The position numbers and the translations under genes were made by a program. Source: Streptomyces olivoverticillatus (GTDB lineage Bacteria > Actinomycetota > Actinomycetes > Streptomycetales > Streptomycetaceae). Taken from it: a stretch of 64,000 nucleotides of DNA. Where the stretch lies: assembly GCF_014203555.1 (NCBI RefSeq), contig NZ_JACHJH010000004.1:434001-498000 (forward strand). Direction: 5' to 3'. Within the stretch, counting starts at the first letter, position 1. Each line of letters begins with the position of its first letter. Shown here in pieces: positions 22,720-32,149 of this stretch. Under the pieces are notes generated by a model, which saw only the letters and a program-made list of their open reading frames with translations, was not told where the DNA came from and did not search any database.

Positions 22720-24786
22720 TTGTTCCTCCGTCGCAGACGCACCCGCGGACACACCCGTAGACCCACTCGCAGGCTTGCTCGCAGAAGCCCCCGCACTGTG
22801 CGCCGAATACGGTGGCTCGGCGCCGTCGCCCTGCTCCTGGGCGCCCTGGCCGTCGTGGCCACCGGCCCCGCGGGCGCCGCATCGGGCCCCGCCGCCCCGC
22901 GGCCACCGCTCGTCCAGCCTCTGGACCCGCAGCACTGGCGCAACCCGGACGACATGACCTGGGCCGAGTACCGCGCGGTCCCCGGCACCGACTGGGCCGA
23001 CCCCGACGTCAAGCCCACCCGGCGTACGTTCAAGGGCGCGCTGGTCCTCCTGGACTACCCCGACGAGGACTTCTCCGTCACCAAGGCGCCCGGCACCGCC
23101 CGCTTCGGCAATCCGCAGGCCGGCGCCTCCGGCATTCCCCGCGAGCGGGTGCCCGCCTTCTACCGGGACTTCCTGAACAAGCCCGGCCAGCTCAACCACG
23201 GTCACACCATCAACGAGTACTGGATGGAGGACTCCGGCGGGCGGCTCGGCGTCGAGCTGACCGCCTTCGGCGTCTACCGGATGCCGTGGAAGTCGTACCA
23301 GTACGGCATCGAGCCCGGCATGAACCCCGGCGCCTGCCCGGTCGGCGACACCTGCGGCAAGGACATCCGCGCCGACGGCAAGCGCGCCTGGACCGCCGAC
23401 GCGGGCGAGGCCCGGACGAAGGACTTCGACTTCGTCTTCTACCTCACCGCGGGCGTGGACGAGTCCGCGGCCTGGCAGGAGTTCGGGCAGATGAAGTTCG
23501 CGACGGCCCAGGACGTGCCGGCCGCCTGGGGACCGCCGTCCCCCGTCGCGGGCGGGGGGAACGCCGCCCGGACCCGCTACGTGCCGTGGACGTCCTGGCA
23601 GGCGGCCGCCCGCATCTGGCCCAACGCGGCGGATGGCTCCTCCACCCAGGCCGAGAGCTCCGGCATGGCCACCTTCGCCCACGAGCTCAGCCACATCCTG
23701 GGCATCGGCGACAATTACAACAACCCCTACGGCACTCCGCTCAGCCGCTCCTACACCGGCATCTGGGGCATGCTCTCCCGCGGCACGTTCAACGGCCCCG
23801 GAGGCCCGCACACCCGCTGGCGGATACCGGCCACCGGCGGCGGCTCGATGGGCGCCCAGCACGTCCTGCGGGACAAGCTCAAGCTCGGCATGGTCGACGA
23901 GAAGAACGTCCTGCGCCTGGACCGTGACGCCCTGAAGGACTCCGGCCCCGTCGTCGCCCGCGTCACCGCGCGCTCCGCGCCGCCCGGCGAGAAGGGGCTC
24001 ACCGGCATCGACATCGCCATGAAGCGCGACCTGTCCCCGGCCTGCGACCGCACCACCAACCCGCTGTGCGACGGCGGGGGTTACGACAACTACACCGTCG
24101 AAGTCGTCGACCGCATGGGCATGGACTCCTTCACCCCGGACAGCGGTGTGCTGCTGAGCAAGACCAAGAACGAGGACAACGCCCCCTTCGCCTGGGTGAT
24201 CGACGCACACCCCGAAGACATCAACGTGGTGGACTTCCGGCGCCCCGACGGCACCTCGCAGAAGATCACCATGGGGGACTACCGGCAGCTCGCCGACGCC
24301 CTCTTCCACGCCGGGGCCGACTCCGGTAGCTCGTACGAGTACGTGGACCAGGCCAACCGCCTGCACTTCTACGTGCTCAACGTGCAGCGCGACGCCTCCG
24401 GAGTGCTCTCTTATGACATCGGCGTGAAGTCGCTGGACGGCACGGGCCCGGCCGGCCGCGGCCTCGCCCTCGGCAAGGGCACGGCGAAGGGCAGGCCCGC
24501 GGACGGCCGGGCGGTGTGCACCTTCGACCTGGCCAACACCGGCCGCACCGCGTCCCTGTCCGACATCTACCGGCTGTCGGCCACCGTCTCGGGCCGGGGC
24601 TGGTCGGCGTGGCTGCCCAACCGGCTCACCACGGCCCGCGCAGGCACGTCCGTCACCGTCCCCGTCGCCGTCTCCGCGACGAAGGGCGCCGAACGGCACG
24701 GCAAGATCACCTTGACGGCGCGCTCCGAGAGCGATCCCGGCCGGACGGCCACGGCCACGTGTACCCCGACCAAACAGGGGAGTTGA
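22720..24786 (+). CDS. secreted M6-family metalloprotease
   Basis: A 688-residue secreted protease. Translation probably begins at TTG 22720 (SD AGAGGTGAG), giving a long Arg-rich n-region and a hydrophobic core (WLGAVALLLGALAVVATGPAGAA, about 32-54) with an Ala-x-Ala site. The zinc motif HELSHILGIGDNYNN has His321, Glu322 and His325, and a downstream Asp. This is the immune-inhibitor-A/M6 type. A C-terminal domain of about 120 residues (VCTFDLANTGRTASLSDIYRL) looks like an Ig/NEW3-type beta module. Confidence 0.85.
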   Translation: MFLRRRRTRGHTRRPTRRLARRSPRTVRRIRWLGAVALLLGALAVVATGPAGAASGPAAPRPPLVQPLDPQHWRNPDDMTWAEYRAVPGTDWADPDVKPTRRTFKGALVLLDYPDEDFSVTKAPGTARFGNPQAGASGIPRERVPAFYRDFLNKPGQLNHGHTINEYWMEDSGGRLGVELTAFGVYRMPWKSYQYGIEPGMNPGACPVGDTCGKDIRADGKRAWTADAGEARTKDFDFVFYLTAGVDESAAWQEFGQMKFATAQDVPAAWGPPSPVAGGGNAARTRYVPWTSWQAAARIWPNAADGSSTQAESSGMATFAHELSHILGIGDNYNNPYGTPLSRSYTGIWGMLSRGTFNGPGGPHTRWRIPATGGGSMGAQHVLRDKLKLGMVDEKNVLRLDRDALKDSGPVVARVTARSAPPGEKGLTGIDIAMKRDLSPACDRTTNPLCDGGGYDNYTVEVVDRMGMDSFTPDSGVLLSKTKNEDNAPFAWVIDAHPEDINVVDFRRPDGTSQKITMGDYRQLADALFHAGADSGSSYEYVDQANRLHFYVLNVQRDASGVLSYDIGVKSLDGTGPAGRGLALGKGTAKGRPADGRAVCTFDLANTGRTASLSDIYRLSATVSGRGWSAWLPNRLTTARAGTSVTVPVAVSATKGAERHGKITLTARSESDPGRTATATCTPTKQGS

Positions 24787-24973
24787 GGCGGCCGGCCGTC
24801 ACCTTCGCTGACCCGAACGGGTGATGCGCCAACCTGCGCACGGTTGCGGGCCCCGGGCGCAGGGCCAAGCATGTGGGGGGAGGGGCGTGATCACGGCCCT
24901 CCCCCCGTACGCGTGAGGTTCCCATGGCGTCACCCGCCGCCCACCGCCGCCGGACCGGCCGGCGCTGACCGCC

Positions 24974-26467
24974 ATGGCCGCCGACGCACCGCCGCTGCGC
25001 TGCCTGGTCACCGGAGCCACCGGCTACGTGGGCGGCAGGCTGGTGCCGGAGCTGCTGGCCGCCGGGCACGGCGTGCGGTGCCTGGCCCGTACGCCCGGCA
25101 AGCTGCGCGATCACCCCTGGGCCGGGGAGGTCGAGACGGTGGGCGGGGACGTGACGGACGAGGCGGCCGTCCACGCGGCGATGAAAGGCATCGACGTCGC
25201 CTACTACCTGGTGCACGCACTGGGCACCGGCCCCGGCTTCGAGGAGACCGAACGGCGCGCGGCCCGCATCTTCGGCCAGCAGGCGCGGGAGGCCGGAGTC
25301 CGGCGGATCGTCTACCTGGGCGGGCTGGCCCCGCGCGCGGTGCCCGAGCGCGAACTGTCGCCGCACCTGCGGTCCCGGGCCGAGGTGGGCCGCATCCTCC
25401 TGGCCTCGGGGGTGCCGACCGCCGTGCTGCGCGCGGCCGTGATCATCGGTTCGGGGTCGGCCTCGTTCGAGATGCTGCGCTACCTGACCGAGCGGCTGCC
25501 GGTGATGGTCACCCCCCGCTGGGTGCGCACCCGGACCCAGCCCGTCGCCATCCGCGACGTCCTGCGGCTGCTCGTGGCCTGCGCCCGGCTGCCGGACGAC
25601 GTGAACCGCACCTTCGACATCGGCGGACCGGACATCGTCACCTACCGGGACATGATGCGGCGGTACGCGGCCGTGGCCGGGCTGCCGAACCGCCTGATCC
25701 TGCCCGTCCCCGTGCTCACGCCCCGGCTGTCCAGCCTCTGGGTCGGCCTCGTCACGCCGGTGCCCGGCGCCACCGCTCGGCCGCTGGTGGAGTCGCTGCG
25801 GCACGAAGTGGTCTGCGCCGAGCACGACATCGACCGCTGGGTGCCGCCGCCCCCGGAAGGCCTCCTCGGTCTGGACGAGGCCGTCCGGCTGGCCCTCCAG
25901 CGCGTCCGCGACGGCGACGTGGCCACCCGCTGGTCCTCGGCCTCCGCCCCCCGCGCCCCCAGCGACCCGCTGCCCACGGACCCCACCTGGACCGGCGGCA
26001 GCCGCTACACCGACGACCGGCAGGCCACCGTCGACGCGTCACCGGAAGCGCTGTGGCGGGTGGTGGAAGGCATCGGCGGCGAGACGGGCTGGTACTCCTC
26101 GCCCCTGGCCTGGTCTCTGCGCGGATGGCTCGACACGCTGGTGGGCGGCGTGGGCCTGCGCCGCGGCCGCCGGGACGCGGTACGGCTGCGGGCCGGGGAC
26201 TGCCTGGACTTCTGGCGCGTGGAGGAGATCGAGCCGGGCCGGCTGCTGCGGCTCAGGGCGGAGATGCGGCTGCCCGGCCGGGCATGGCTGGAGATGACCG
26301 TCGACCGCGACCCGCAGGGGCAGACGGTCTACCGGCAGCACGCCCTCTTCTGCCCCCACGGCCTCGCCGGGCACGCCTACTGGTGGAGCGTCAAGCCCTT
26401 CCACGCCATGGTGTTCGGCGGCATGGCCAGGAACATCGTCACGGCGGCGGAAATGGATCCGGACTGA
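24974..26467 (+). CDS. SDR-family oxidoreductase fused to DUF2867/SRPBCC domain
   Basis: A 497-residue two-domain protein. Residues 1-300 are an atypical SDR/NmrA-like Rossmann domain (RCLVTGATGYVGGRLVPELL; DVAYYLVHALGTG; PVAIRDVLRLL). Residues about 330-495 are a DUF2867 domain with SRPBCC-type strands (ATVDASPEALWRVVEGIGGETGW; LDFWRVEEIEPGRLLRLRAEM). The combination is common in actinobacteria; the substrate is unknown. It starts at the ATG following the 187-bp gap after the M6 protease gene and converges with the phosphatase gene. Confidence 0.82.
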   Translation: MAADAPPLRCLVTGATGYVGGRLVPELLAAGHGVRCLARTPGKLRDHPWAGEVETVGGDVTDEAAVHAAMKGIDVAYYLVHALGTGPGFEETERRAARIFGQQAREAGVRRIVYLGGLAPRAVPERELSPHLRSRAEVGRILLASGVPTAVLRAAVIIGSGSASFEMLRYLTERLPVMVTPRWVRTRTQPVAIRDVLRLLVACARLPDDVNRTFDIGGPDIVTYRDMMRRYAAVAGLPNRLILPVPVLTPRLSSLWVGLVTPVPGATARPLVESLRHEVVCAEHDIDRWVPPPPEGLLGLDEAVRLALQRVRDGDVATRWSSASAPRAPSDPLPTDPTWTGGSRYTDDRQATVDASPEALWRVVEGIGGETGWYSSPLAWSLRGWLDTLVGGVGLRRGRRDAVRLRAGDCLDFWRVEEIEPGRLLRLRAEMRLPGRAWLEMTVDRDPQGQTVYRQHALFCPHGLAGHAYWWSVKPFHAMVFGGMARNIVTAAEMDPD

Positions 26468-26489
26468 GGGGCTGGGGTGCCTGTGCGCG

Positions 26490-27593
26490 TCATGGGGTCG
26501 GCGGGGATTCGCCCAAGCGCACGGCGAGGGCGGCGATGTCGTCGTCGAGGCCCTCTCTGCTGTGGGCGACGAGGGCGAGGTGGAGGGCGTCGAACAGCTC
26601 GTAGGGCCGCACCGCGGACTGCCGGCGCATCCAGTCCGTCAGCGGGAAGAACTCGCCGTCCTGGTTGCGGGCCTCGGTGACGCCGTCGGTGTAGAGGAGC
26701 AGCAGGTCGCCGGGGGCGAAGTCGAAGGTGTCGATGGTGTAGTGGTCGCCGATCAGCCCCGCGAGGTTGAGCAGCGGCGAGGGGGCGGTGGGCTCCAGGA
26801 CGCTGACTTTCCCCCGGCTCGTCAGCAGCGGCGGGGGATGCCCGCAGTTGAGGATGCGGACGAGGCTGTCCTCGGGCGGGATCTCGACGAGCACGGCGGT
26901 CGCGAAGCGCTCCATCAGGTCCTCGGGCGGGAACGCGGCGCCGTATCGGGTGCTGCTGGCCTCCAGGCGCCGCGCGACGCTGCCCAGATCGGGCTCGACG
27001 TGGGCCGCTTCCCGGAAGGAGTTGACCATCGCCGCGGCCGCCCCCACCGCCGGCAGGCCCTTGCCCCGCACGTCGCCGATGAGCAGCCGGACCCCGTACG
27101 GCGTGTCGACCACTTCGTAGAAGTCGCCGCCGATGCGGGCCTCCGCCGCGGCCGCGATGTACAGGGACTCGATCTCGACGCCCCCGCAGCGGTCCGGCAG
27201 CGGGCTCAGGACCACCTGCTGCGCCGCGTCGGCGACGAGCCGCACCTGGAAGAGGGTCCGCTCCCGCTGGAGCCGGACGTGGCTTCCGTACGCGGCCGCC
27301 ACGGTGACCGCGACGATTCCGCCCGCCGTCCACCACGTCCCCAGGCCTGGGAAGAGGAAGCCGAGGCCGATCATGAGCATCAGGCAGACCGTCCCCAGCA
27401 GGACGGTGGGGAGCACGGGCCACATGGCGGCGGCCAGGGCGGGCGCCGCGGGCAGGAGGCGGCTGAAGGCCAGCTCCTTGGGGGTGTTGTACGCCAGGGC
27501 GGCGATGACAACGGTCAGGATCACCGGTGACAGCAGAATGAGCCGCCCCCGGCCGGGGCGACGACGGGGCCGTGACCGTCCAGGCTTGATCAC
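26490..27593 (-). CDS. membrane-anchored SpoIIE-type (PP2C) serine phosphatase
   Basis: A 367-residue protein. Two or three membrane segments come first (ILLSPVILTVVIAALAY; LAAAMWPVLPTVLLGTVCLMLMIGLGFLF). A PP2C/SpoIIE catalytic domain follows from about residue 130, with metal sites in IGGDFYEVVDTPYGVRLLIGDVRGKG, NCGHPPPLL, LLLYTDGVTEARN and GLDDDIAAL. These phosphatases act on anti-anti-sigma factors. I take the GTG at 27593 (VIKPGRSRPRR). There is no clear SD, and a TATATT hexamer sits about 12 nt upstream, so the mRNA may be nearly leaderless. An in-frame ATG at 27665 is the alternative. Confidence 0.85.
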   Translation of the reverse strand: MIKPGRSRPRRRPGRGRLILLSPVILTVVIAALAYNTPKELAFSRLLPAAPALAAAMWPVLPTVLLGTVCLMLMIGLGFLFPGLGTWWTAGGIVAVTVAAAYGSHVRLQRERTLFQVRLVADAAQQVVLSPLPDRCGGVEIESLYIAAAAEARIGGDFYEVVDTPYGVRLLIGDVRGKGLPAVGAAAAMVNSFREAAHVEPDLGSVARRLEASSTRYGAAFPPEDLMERFATAVLVEIPPEDSLVRILNCGHPPPLLTSRGKVSVLEPTAPSPLLNLAGLIGDHYTIDTFDFAPGDLLLLYTDGVTEARNQDGEFFPLTDWMRRQSAVRPYELFDALHLALVAHSREGLDDDIAALAVRLGESPPTP

Positions 27594-27752
27594 ATGAAAC
27601 AGAATATAGGGGTAAAGCGGACATAGCGCTCTGGTGGGCCGGGCTGCACCGCCCAGCCGGGCCATTAGGCCGTTCGGTGGACGTACGCGCGCGGCCGCCC
27701 GGCGCGGGGAACCCTGCGGGCAGGAACGGCAGCCACGGGCAGGAGGTCGGAG

Positions 27753-29087
27753 ATGCGGCCGGTGCGACGCGGTGCCCGAGCCACGGCGCTCGCGGAATAC
27801 CTGCACGGCGCCCTGTGGGTGCTGCCGGCGACGGCCGCGGCCCTGGCCCTGGTGGCGGGCAGCCTCCTCGCGCGCGTACGGATCCCGCAGGGCTCGGTGC
27901 TGCACCCGCTCGCCTTCGCCGGTACCGCGGACGACGCCCGCCAAGTGCTGATCACGATCGCCTCGACCATCGTGACCGTGATCGCGCTGGTCCTGGGCCT
28001 GACGATCGTCACCCTCCAGCTGGCCTCGACCCAGTTCTCCCCCCGGCTGCTGCGCAACTTCCTGCGCGACCGCCCCAACCAGGTGGTCCTCGCCACCTTC
28101 GTCGCCACCTTCGCCTACAGCACGGCCGGGCTCTACACCGTCCGCGCCACCGGCGGCGCGGACTTCCCCCGGCTCGCCGTCACCGGGGCGATCGCGCTGA
28201 TCTTCCTCAGCCTCGGGATGCTGGTGTTCTTCGTGCACCACATCGTGCACTCGATCAAAATCGACACGATCATGACCTCGGTCGCGGAGATCGTCGGCCG
28301 CGCCGTGCGGACCTACACCCCGGAGGGCCCCGGCGTGGACCGCACGGGGCCGGTCCCGCCGCCGCACGCGCTCGCGCTGCCCGCCGCGCGCTCCGGCTAC
28401 CTGCAGACCATCCACCTCGAACTGCTGCTGGAGACCGCGGCGGGGCAGGACGCCGTGGTGGCGATCGTCTCCCGGGTGGGCGACCACGTCGTCGCCGGGA
28501 CGGCGCCGCTGGCCCTCGTCTGGTCGCGCCGGGGCGGTCCGCCGGGAAACGCCACCGCGCTGGCCCGCGCGGTGCAGCGCGCCGTGCAGATCGGGCCGGA
28601 GCGCACGCTGCAGCAGGACGTGCTGTTCGGCATCCGCCAGCTCGTCGACATCGCGCTGCGCGCCCTGTCGCCCGCGGTCAACGACCCGTACACCGGCGTC
28701 CAGACGCTCGACCGGCTCTCTGTGATCATCAGCGTGCTGGGCGGGCGCACCCTTGGCGACGACATCAGGACGGACCGGGAGGGCGTCGTCAGGGTGAGCG
28801 CCGCGGGCCCCGCCTTCGCCGACTGCCTCGATCTCGCGTGCGGCCAGATCCGCCGGTACGGCGCAGGCGAGCCCGCCGTGTGCCTGGCGCTGCTGCGCCT
28901 GCTGACCACGGCCGCCGCCTCCGTCACGGACCCGTATCGCCGAGCGGCGGTCACCGACCAGGCCCGCCTCGTCCTGGCCGATGCCGAGTCCCGCATCACC
29001 CGCCCCGCCGACCGGGAGGCGGTCCGGGAGCTCGGGACCCGGCTGGTGTCGTCGATGCCGACGGGGCCGGCTGCCGACGGTCAGTAG
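27753..29087 (+). CDS. DUF2254 family membrane protein
   Basis: A 444-residue protein with four hydrophobic segments in the first 170 residues (LWVLPATAAALALVAGSLLA; ILITIASTIVTVIALVLGLTIV-type; VVLATFVATFAYSTAGLY; GAIALIFLSLGMLVFFVHHIV). A long soluble C-terminal region follows. LTIVTLQLASTQFSPRLLRNF and ALSPAVNDPYTG are family signatures. Function unknown. It overlaps the convergent DUF899 gene by 7 bp. Confidence 0.85.
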   Translation: MRPVRRGARATALAEYLHGALWVLPATAAALALVAGSLLARVRIPQGSVLHPLAFAGTADDARQVLITIASTIVTVIALVLGLTIVTLQLASTQFSPRLLRNFLRDRPNQVVLATFVATFAYSTAGLYTVRATGGADFPRLAVTGAIALIFLSLGMLVFFVHHIVHSIKIDTIMTSVAEIVGRAVRTYTPEGPGVDRTGPVPPPHALALPAARSGYLQTIHLELLLETAAGQDAVVAIVSRVGDHVVAGTAPLALVWSRRGGPPGNATALARAVQRAVQIGPERTLQQDVLFGIRQLVDIALRALSPAVNDPYTGVQTLDRLSVIISVLGGRTLGDDIRTDREGVVRVSAAGPAFADCLDLACGQIRRYGAGEPAVCLALLRLLTTAAASVTDPYRRAAVTDQARLVLADAESRITRPADREAVRELGTRLVSSMPTGPAADGQ

Positions 29088-29764
29088 TTCAGTCGCGGGT
29101 ACCAGTCGTCGCGGCCGCCCGGCGTCAGGTCGAGGAGGTGCCAGACGGGGCTGAGGAGGTCGATGCCGCGTTGGTCGATGTCCTCGGCCATGCGCGGGTG
29201 GGCGGAGTAGAAGTGGCGGATCGTGCCGTCGTCGTCCCGGGTGAAGACGGAGACGGTGGAGTCCTGCTCGCCGTTCTCGTCCTCGCTCCCGAGGTCGTAC
29301 TTGAAGGTGCTGTCCCCGCAGCTCAGCAGGCGCAGCCGGGACCAGCCGCGGCCCCGCGCATGCTGCCGCAGGGCGGGCAGGCCGGCGGCCGCGGCGATGG
29401 CGAAGTCGGCGTTGCGGGCGACATGGTGGGCGATGCCGTTGTATCCGTCGATCCACAGGGTGCACATCGGGCACGGGTCGGTCTGCCGCTTGCCGTACAT
29501 CAAGTGGTAGACGATCAGCGGCCGTTCCGGTGCGGTGAACAGCCCGCTCAGGGCGACCTCGCGGACGGGGGTGTCGCCCGCGCCGAGGTCGGCGGGGCCC
29601 TCGGTGAAGACGTAGTCGTCGACCGGCGGCCCCTGGGGGAGTGCCCGCCGCCGGGCCGCGACCTGCTCGCGGTGGCGCATGAGGTCGATCTCGGCGAGGC
29701 GGAGCTCTTCGCGGGCGGCGAGGTACTCCGCGGACTCGCCGGGCAGTCGGGTGTGCCGCACCAT
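29081..29764 (-). CDS. DUF899 family thioredoxin-like protein
   Basis: A 227-residue protein with DUF899 hallmarks: YHLMYGKRQTDPCPMCTLWIDGYNG (contains CPMC, about residues 91-94), LRLLSCGDSTFKYDLG, VSVFTRDDDG and PVWHLLDLTPGGR. The family has a thioredoxin fold and the CxxC suggests a redox role, though partners are unknown. I take the ATG at 29764; an in-frame ATG 11 codons upstream lies before the conserved region. Confidence 0.85.
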   Translation of the reverse strand: MVRHTRLPGESAEYLAAREELRLAEIDLMRHREQVAARRRALPQGPPVDDYVFTEGPADLGAGDTPVREVALSGLFTAPERPLIVYHLMYGKRQTDPCPMCTLWIDGYNGIAHHVARNADFAIAAAAGLPALRQHARGRGWSRLRLLSCGDSTFKYDLGSEDENGEQDSTVSVFTRDDDGTIRHFYSAHPRMAEDIDQRGIDLLSPVWHLLDLTPGGRDDWYPRLNY

Positions 29765-29858
29765 CGCGTCCTCCTGGGTGGGATGCCCCGAGGGCAAAAT
29801 ACCCGATATGTAACATCGGCCACATCTTCTCGGCCGGCCTGCGGTGGAGCCGAGGGGG

Positions 29859-30647
29859 TCAGGACGTGGGGGCGAAGTCGCTCACCAGCTTGATGAACTC
29901 CTCCGGCTTTTCGAAGAACGCCACATGCCCGGCGTCGATCTCGGCGTAGGAGCTGTCCGCGATCGCCGCGTGCAGCGTCCTGCTGTTCTCGACGGGGACG
30001 GTGGCGTCCTGGGCGCAGCCGATGACCAGGGTCTTCGCCTGGATGCGCGGCAGCAGGCCACGGATGTCCACGCGAGTGTCGAGGTCGACGTGGCGCAGGG
30101 TGCCCGGCGTGGGCGGCATGTTGGGGATCAGCTGCTCGACCTGCTCGTGGCCGATGGAGTTGAGGAAGCCGCGGCTGAAGCCGGTCATGGTCACACTCCG
30201 CCCGAAGGCCTCTGCGTCGACCTGGCCCAGGCGCTGCCACAGCGTGAACAGGTTGCGCATGTACTCGTCGCCGTCCGTGTGGGCCCAACCGGCCACCAGG
30301 ATCAACCGCCGTACGAGGTCGGGTCGGAGCGCGGCCACCGCCGCGACGACCGGGGAGCCCATGGAGAAGCCCAGCAGGTCCACGGCGCCGGTGCCGGCAT
30401 CCTCGATGACGGCGATCACCTGGGCCGCCAGGCCTTCGACGGTCAGCGGAGTGCCGTCATCGGTGGTGCGGTCGGTACCGGACAGGTCTGGGGTGATGAC
30501 GGTGCGGTTCTCCGCGAAGCGCGGGGAGATCTGCCCCCAGGTCAGTGCGGCGCCGGCCGAGCCGGTGCCGTGGACGAGGACGAGACCCGGGCCGGAGCCG
30601 TGACGCTCGTAGTGGACCTGGGCGCCGGCAACGGAAACGGTGGCCAT
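29859..30647 (-). CDS. alpha/beta hydrolase
   Basis: A 262-residue alpha/beta hydrolase. The oxyanion motif HGTG (residues about 25-28) is in LVLVHGTGSAGAALTW. The nucleophile elbow is LLGFSMGSPV (GFSMG, about 94-98). The acid is in VIGCAQDATVP, and the catalytic His is in EIDAGHVAFFEKP. AAGGAG precedes the ATG at 30647. It is divergent from an MmyB-like regulator; that pairing of a small-molecule hydrolase with a ligand-sensing HTH protein suggests substrate-responsive control (inference). Confidence 0.88.
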   Translation of the reverse strand: MATVSVAGAQVHYERHGSGPGLVLVHGTGSAGAALTWGQISPRFAENRTVITPDLSGTDRTTDDGTPLTVEGLAAQVIAVIEDAGTGAVDLLGFSMGSPVVAAVAALRPDLVRRLILVAGWAHTDGDEYMRNLFTLWQRLGQVDAEAFGRSVTMTGFSRGFLNSIGHEQVEQLIPNMPPTPGTLRHVDLDTRVDIRGLLPRIQAKTLVIGCAQDATVPVENSRTLHAAIADSSYAEIDAGHVAFFEKPEEFIKLVSDFAPTS

Positions 30648-30810
30648 GGTGAAACTCCTTCGACTCGCCCTGGGCGGGCTGGGTGCCTGCCGGGCATCGC
30701 TCCGGCACCGAGAACACTGCCGCCGCCCGGTCAGGGGCGGGAGAGCCCTGCCGACCCTGGGACCGGCAGTCCCTGGTTCGGCCACGACCGCGGCGTGCAT
30801 GATGACCGGC

Positions 30811-31662
30811 ATGACGATCAACCGCCGTGAGCTGGCCGATTTCCTGCGCTGCTCGCGGGACCGAGTCCGCCCGCAGGACGTGGGTCTGCCCCTCGGTCCC
30901 CGGCGCCGCACCCCGGGGTTGCGGCGCGAGGAGGTCGCCCAGCTCGCCGGGATGTCGGCCGACTACTACATCCGGCTGGAGCAGGCCCGTGGCCCGCAGC
31001 CCTCACCACAGATGCTCTCCGCCCTGGCCCGTGCGCTCCGTCTGAGCGCGGACGAACGCGACCACCTCTACTTGCTCGCCGGTCACCGGCCACCTGCCGG
31101 GCACGCCACCGGCGATCACGTCAGCCCCGGGCTGCTGCATCTGCTCGACCAGCTCTCCGCCACCCCGGCCCAGGTGCTCAGCGACCTCGGCGACGTCCTC
31201 GCGCAGAACCCCATTGCCCGCGCTCTGCTCGGCGGGGTGTGCACGGTGTCCGAACACGGTCGCAACGTGGTGTGGCGCTGGTTCACCGATCCCGCGGTCC
31301 GCGGCGCGTACCCCGCGGAGGAACACGACCACTACAGCCGCCTGCACGTGGCCGACCTGCGGGCCGCCACAGGCCGCCGTGCGGGCGACCTCGCCGCGGC
31401 TCGCCTGGTGGAGCGGCTGAGCGAAGCCAGCGACGAGTTCAGCGCCCTGTGGCAGCTGCACGAGGTCGCCGTCCGCCGCCGCACCCGCATGCGCGTGCTC
31501 CACGACGTGATCGGCCCGGTCGACCTCGACTGCCAGGTCCTGCTCGCGCCCGAGGGAGACCAACGTCTGGTCCTGTTCACCCCGCCTCCGGGCACCGACA
31601 CGGCAAGCCGCCTCGGCCTTCTCGAGGTGGTGGGAACCGAAGAGTTCACGGTGGCCGGCTGA
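30811..31662 (+). CDS. XRE-type HTH regulator with MmyB-like ligand-binding domain
   Basis: A 283-residue protein. The N-terminal HTH (TPGLRREEVAQLAGMSADYYIRLEQARGPQPSPQML, about 30-66) is followed by a PAS-like MmyB domain (LLDQLSATPAQVLSDLGDVLAQNPIARALLG; VWRWFTDPAVRGAYP; LHEVAVRRRTRMRVLHDVIGPVDLDCQVLLAP). The family binds small hydrophobic ligands. In-frame ATGs at 30799, 30802 and 30811 are all possible; none has a strong SD, so the exact start is uncertain. The hydrolase gene is divergent. Confidence 0.85.
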   Translation: MTINRRELADFLRCSRDRVRPQDVGLPLGPRRRTPGLRREEVAQLAGMSADYYIRLEQARGPQPSPQMLSALARALRLSADERDHLYLLAGHRPPAGHATGDHVSPGLLHLLDQLSATPAQVLSDLGDVLAQNPIARALLGGVCTVSEHGRNVVWRWFTDPAVRGAYPAEEHDHYSRLHVADLRAATGRRAGDLAAARLVERLSEASDEFSALWQLHEVAVRRRTRMRVLHDVIGPVDLDCQVLLAPEGDQRLVLFTPPPGTDTASRLGLLEVVGTEEFTVAG

Positions 31663-31726
31663 ACGGAAGGTGCGTGCAGTGGGGGCCGGACCGGAAATCG
31701 GTTCGGCCCGCGGGAACCGGAGAACG

Positions 31727-31764
31727 CCGAAGGCCCCGGCCGGTTTCCCGGTCGGGGCCTTCGG
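31727..31764 (-). terminator. terminator after tRNA-Ser(GGA), also usable by the XRE gene
   Basis: CCGAAGGCCCCG (31727-31738) pairs perfectly with CGGGGCCTTCGG (31753-31764) around a 14-nt loop. It is placed between the convergent XRE gene and the tRNA. Confidence 0.75.
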
Positions 31765-31782
31765 TAGTGCCCGGTGAGGCAC

Positions 31783-31870
31783 TGGCGGAGGATACGAGAT
31801 TCGAACTCGTGAGGGGTTGCCCCCAACACGCTTTCCAAGCGTGCGCCCTAGGCCTCTAGGCGAATCCTCC
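31783..31870 (-). tRNA. tRNA-Ser(GGA)
   Basis: An 88-nt class II tRNA including an encoded CCA. The acceptor stem is GGAGGAT/ATCCTCC with discriminator G. The anticodon arm CACGC-TT-GGA-AA-GCGTG gives anticodon GGA. Long variable arm; T arm GAGTTCGAATCTC. Confidence 0.95.
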
Positions 31871-31982
31871 GCCGCAAACAATACAAGACGCGGAGGGGTG
31901 CTCGCGAACGCCTGGTCGTGGGGTGGGATCGGGGCGGGGGAGCGGGCACGGGCATGGGCTGGGATCCGCTAGGCTGGGGGTA

Positions 31983-32071
31983 AGCCCCTCACGTGGCGCT
32001 ATCTCACTGAACTCCCCCAGGGCCGGAAGGCAGCAAGGGTAAGTGGGCTCTGGCGGGTGCGTGGGGGGCCC
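31983..32071 (+). ncRNA. ffs: signal recognition particle RNA (4.5S, small type)
   Basis: The conserved SRP Alu-less hairpin tip and Ffh-binding loops are present: CCAGGGCCGGAAGGCAGCAAGGG, here 32018-32039 in part, within a hairpin closed by GCCCCTCACG and CGTGGGGGGC. A -10-like TAGGCT at 31970-31975 fits a start near 31983. It lies directly upstream of dnaX, a position known in many bacteria. Confidence 0.92.
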
Positions 32072-32149
32072 TTGCGTTTGCGGGCGGGGAACGGGCGGGG
32101 AATCTGTGACCTAGGCCACTTGTCAGTCGGGCCCGATATCGTCGTAGGT

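Noticed and set aside
26490..29825. Continuous minus-strand open frame joining the phosphatase region to the DUF899 region
   Set aside because: The middle part is antisense to DUF2254. The phosphatase has its own start near 27593 and DUF899 its own stop at 29081, in a different frame.
32057..32149. Upstream extension of dnaX
   Set aside because: It would translate the end of the SRP RNA; the conserved protein begins at GTG 32150.
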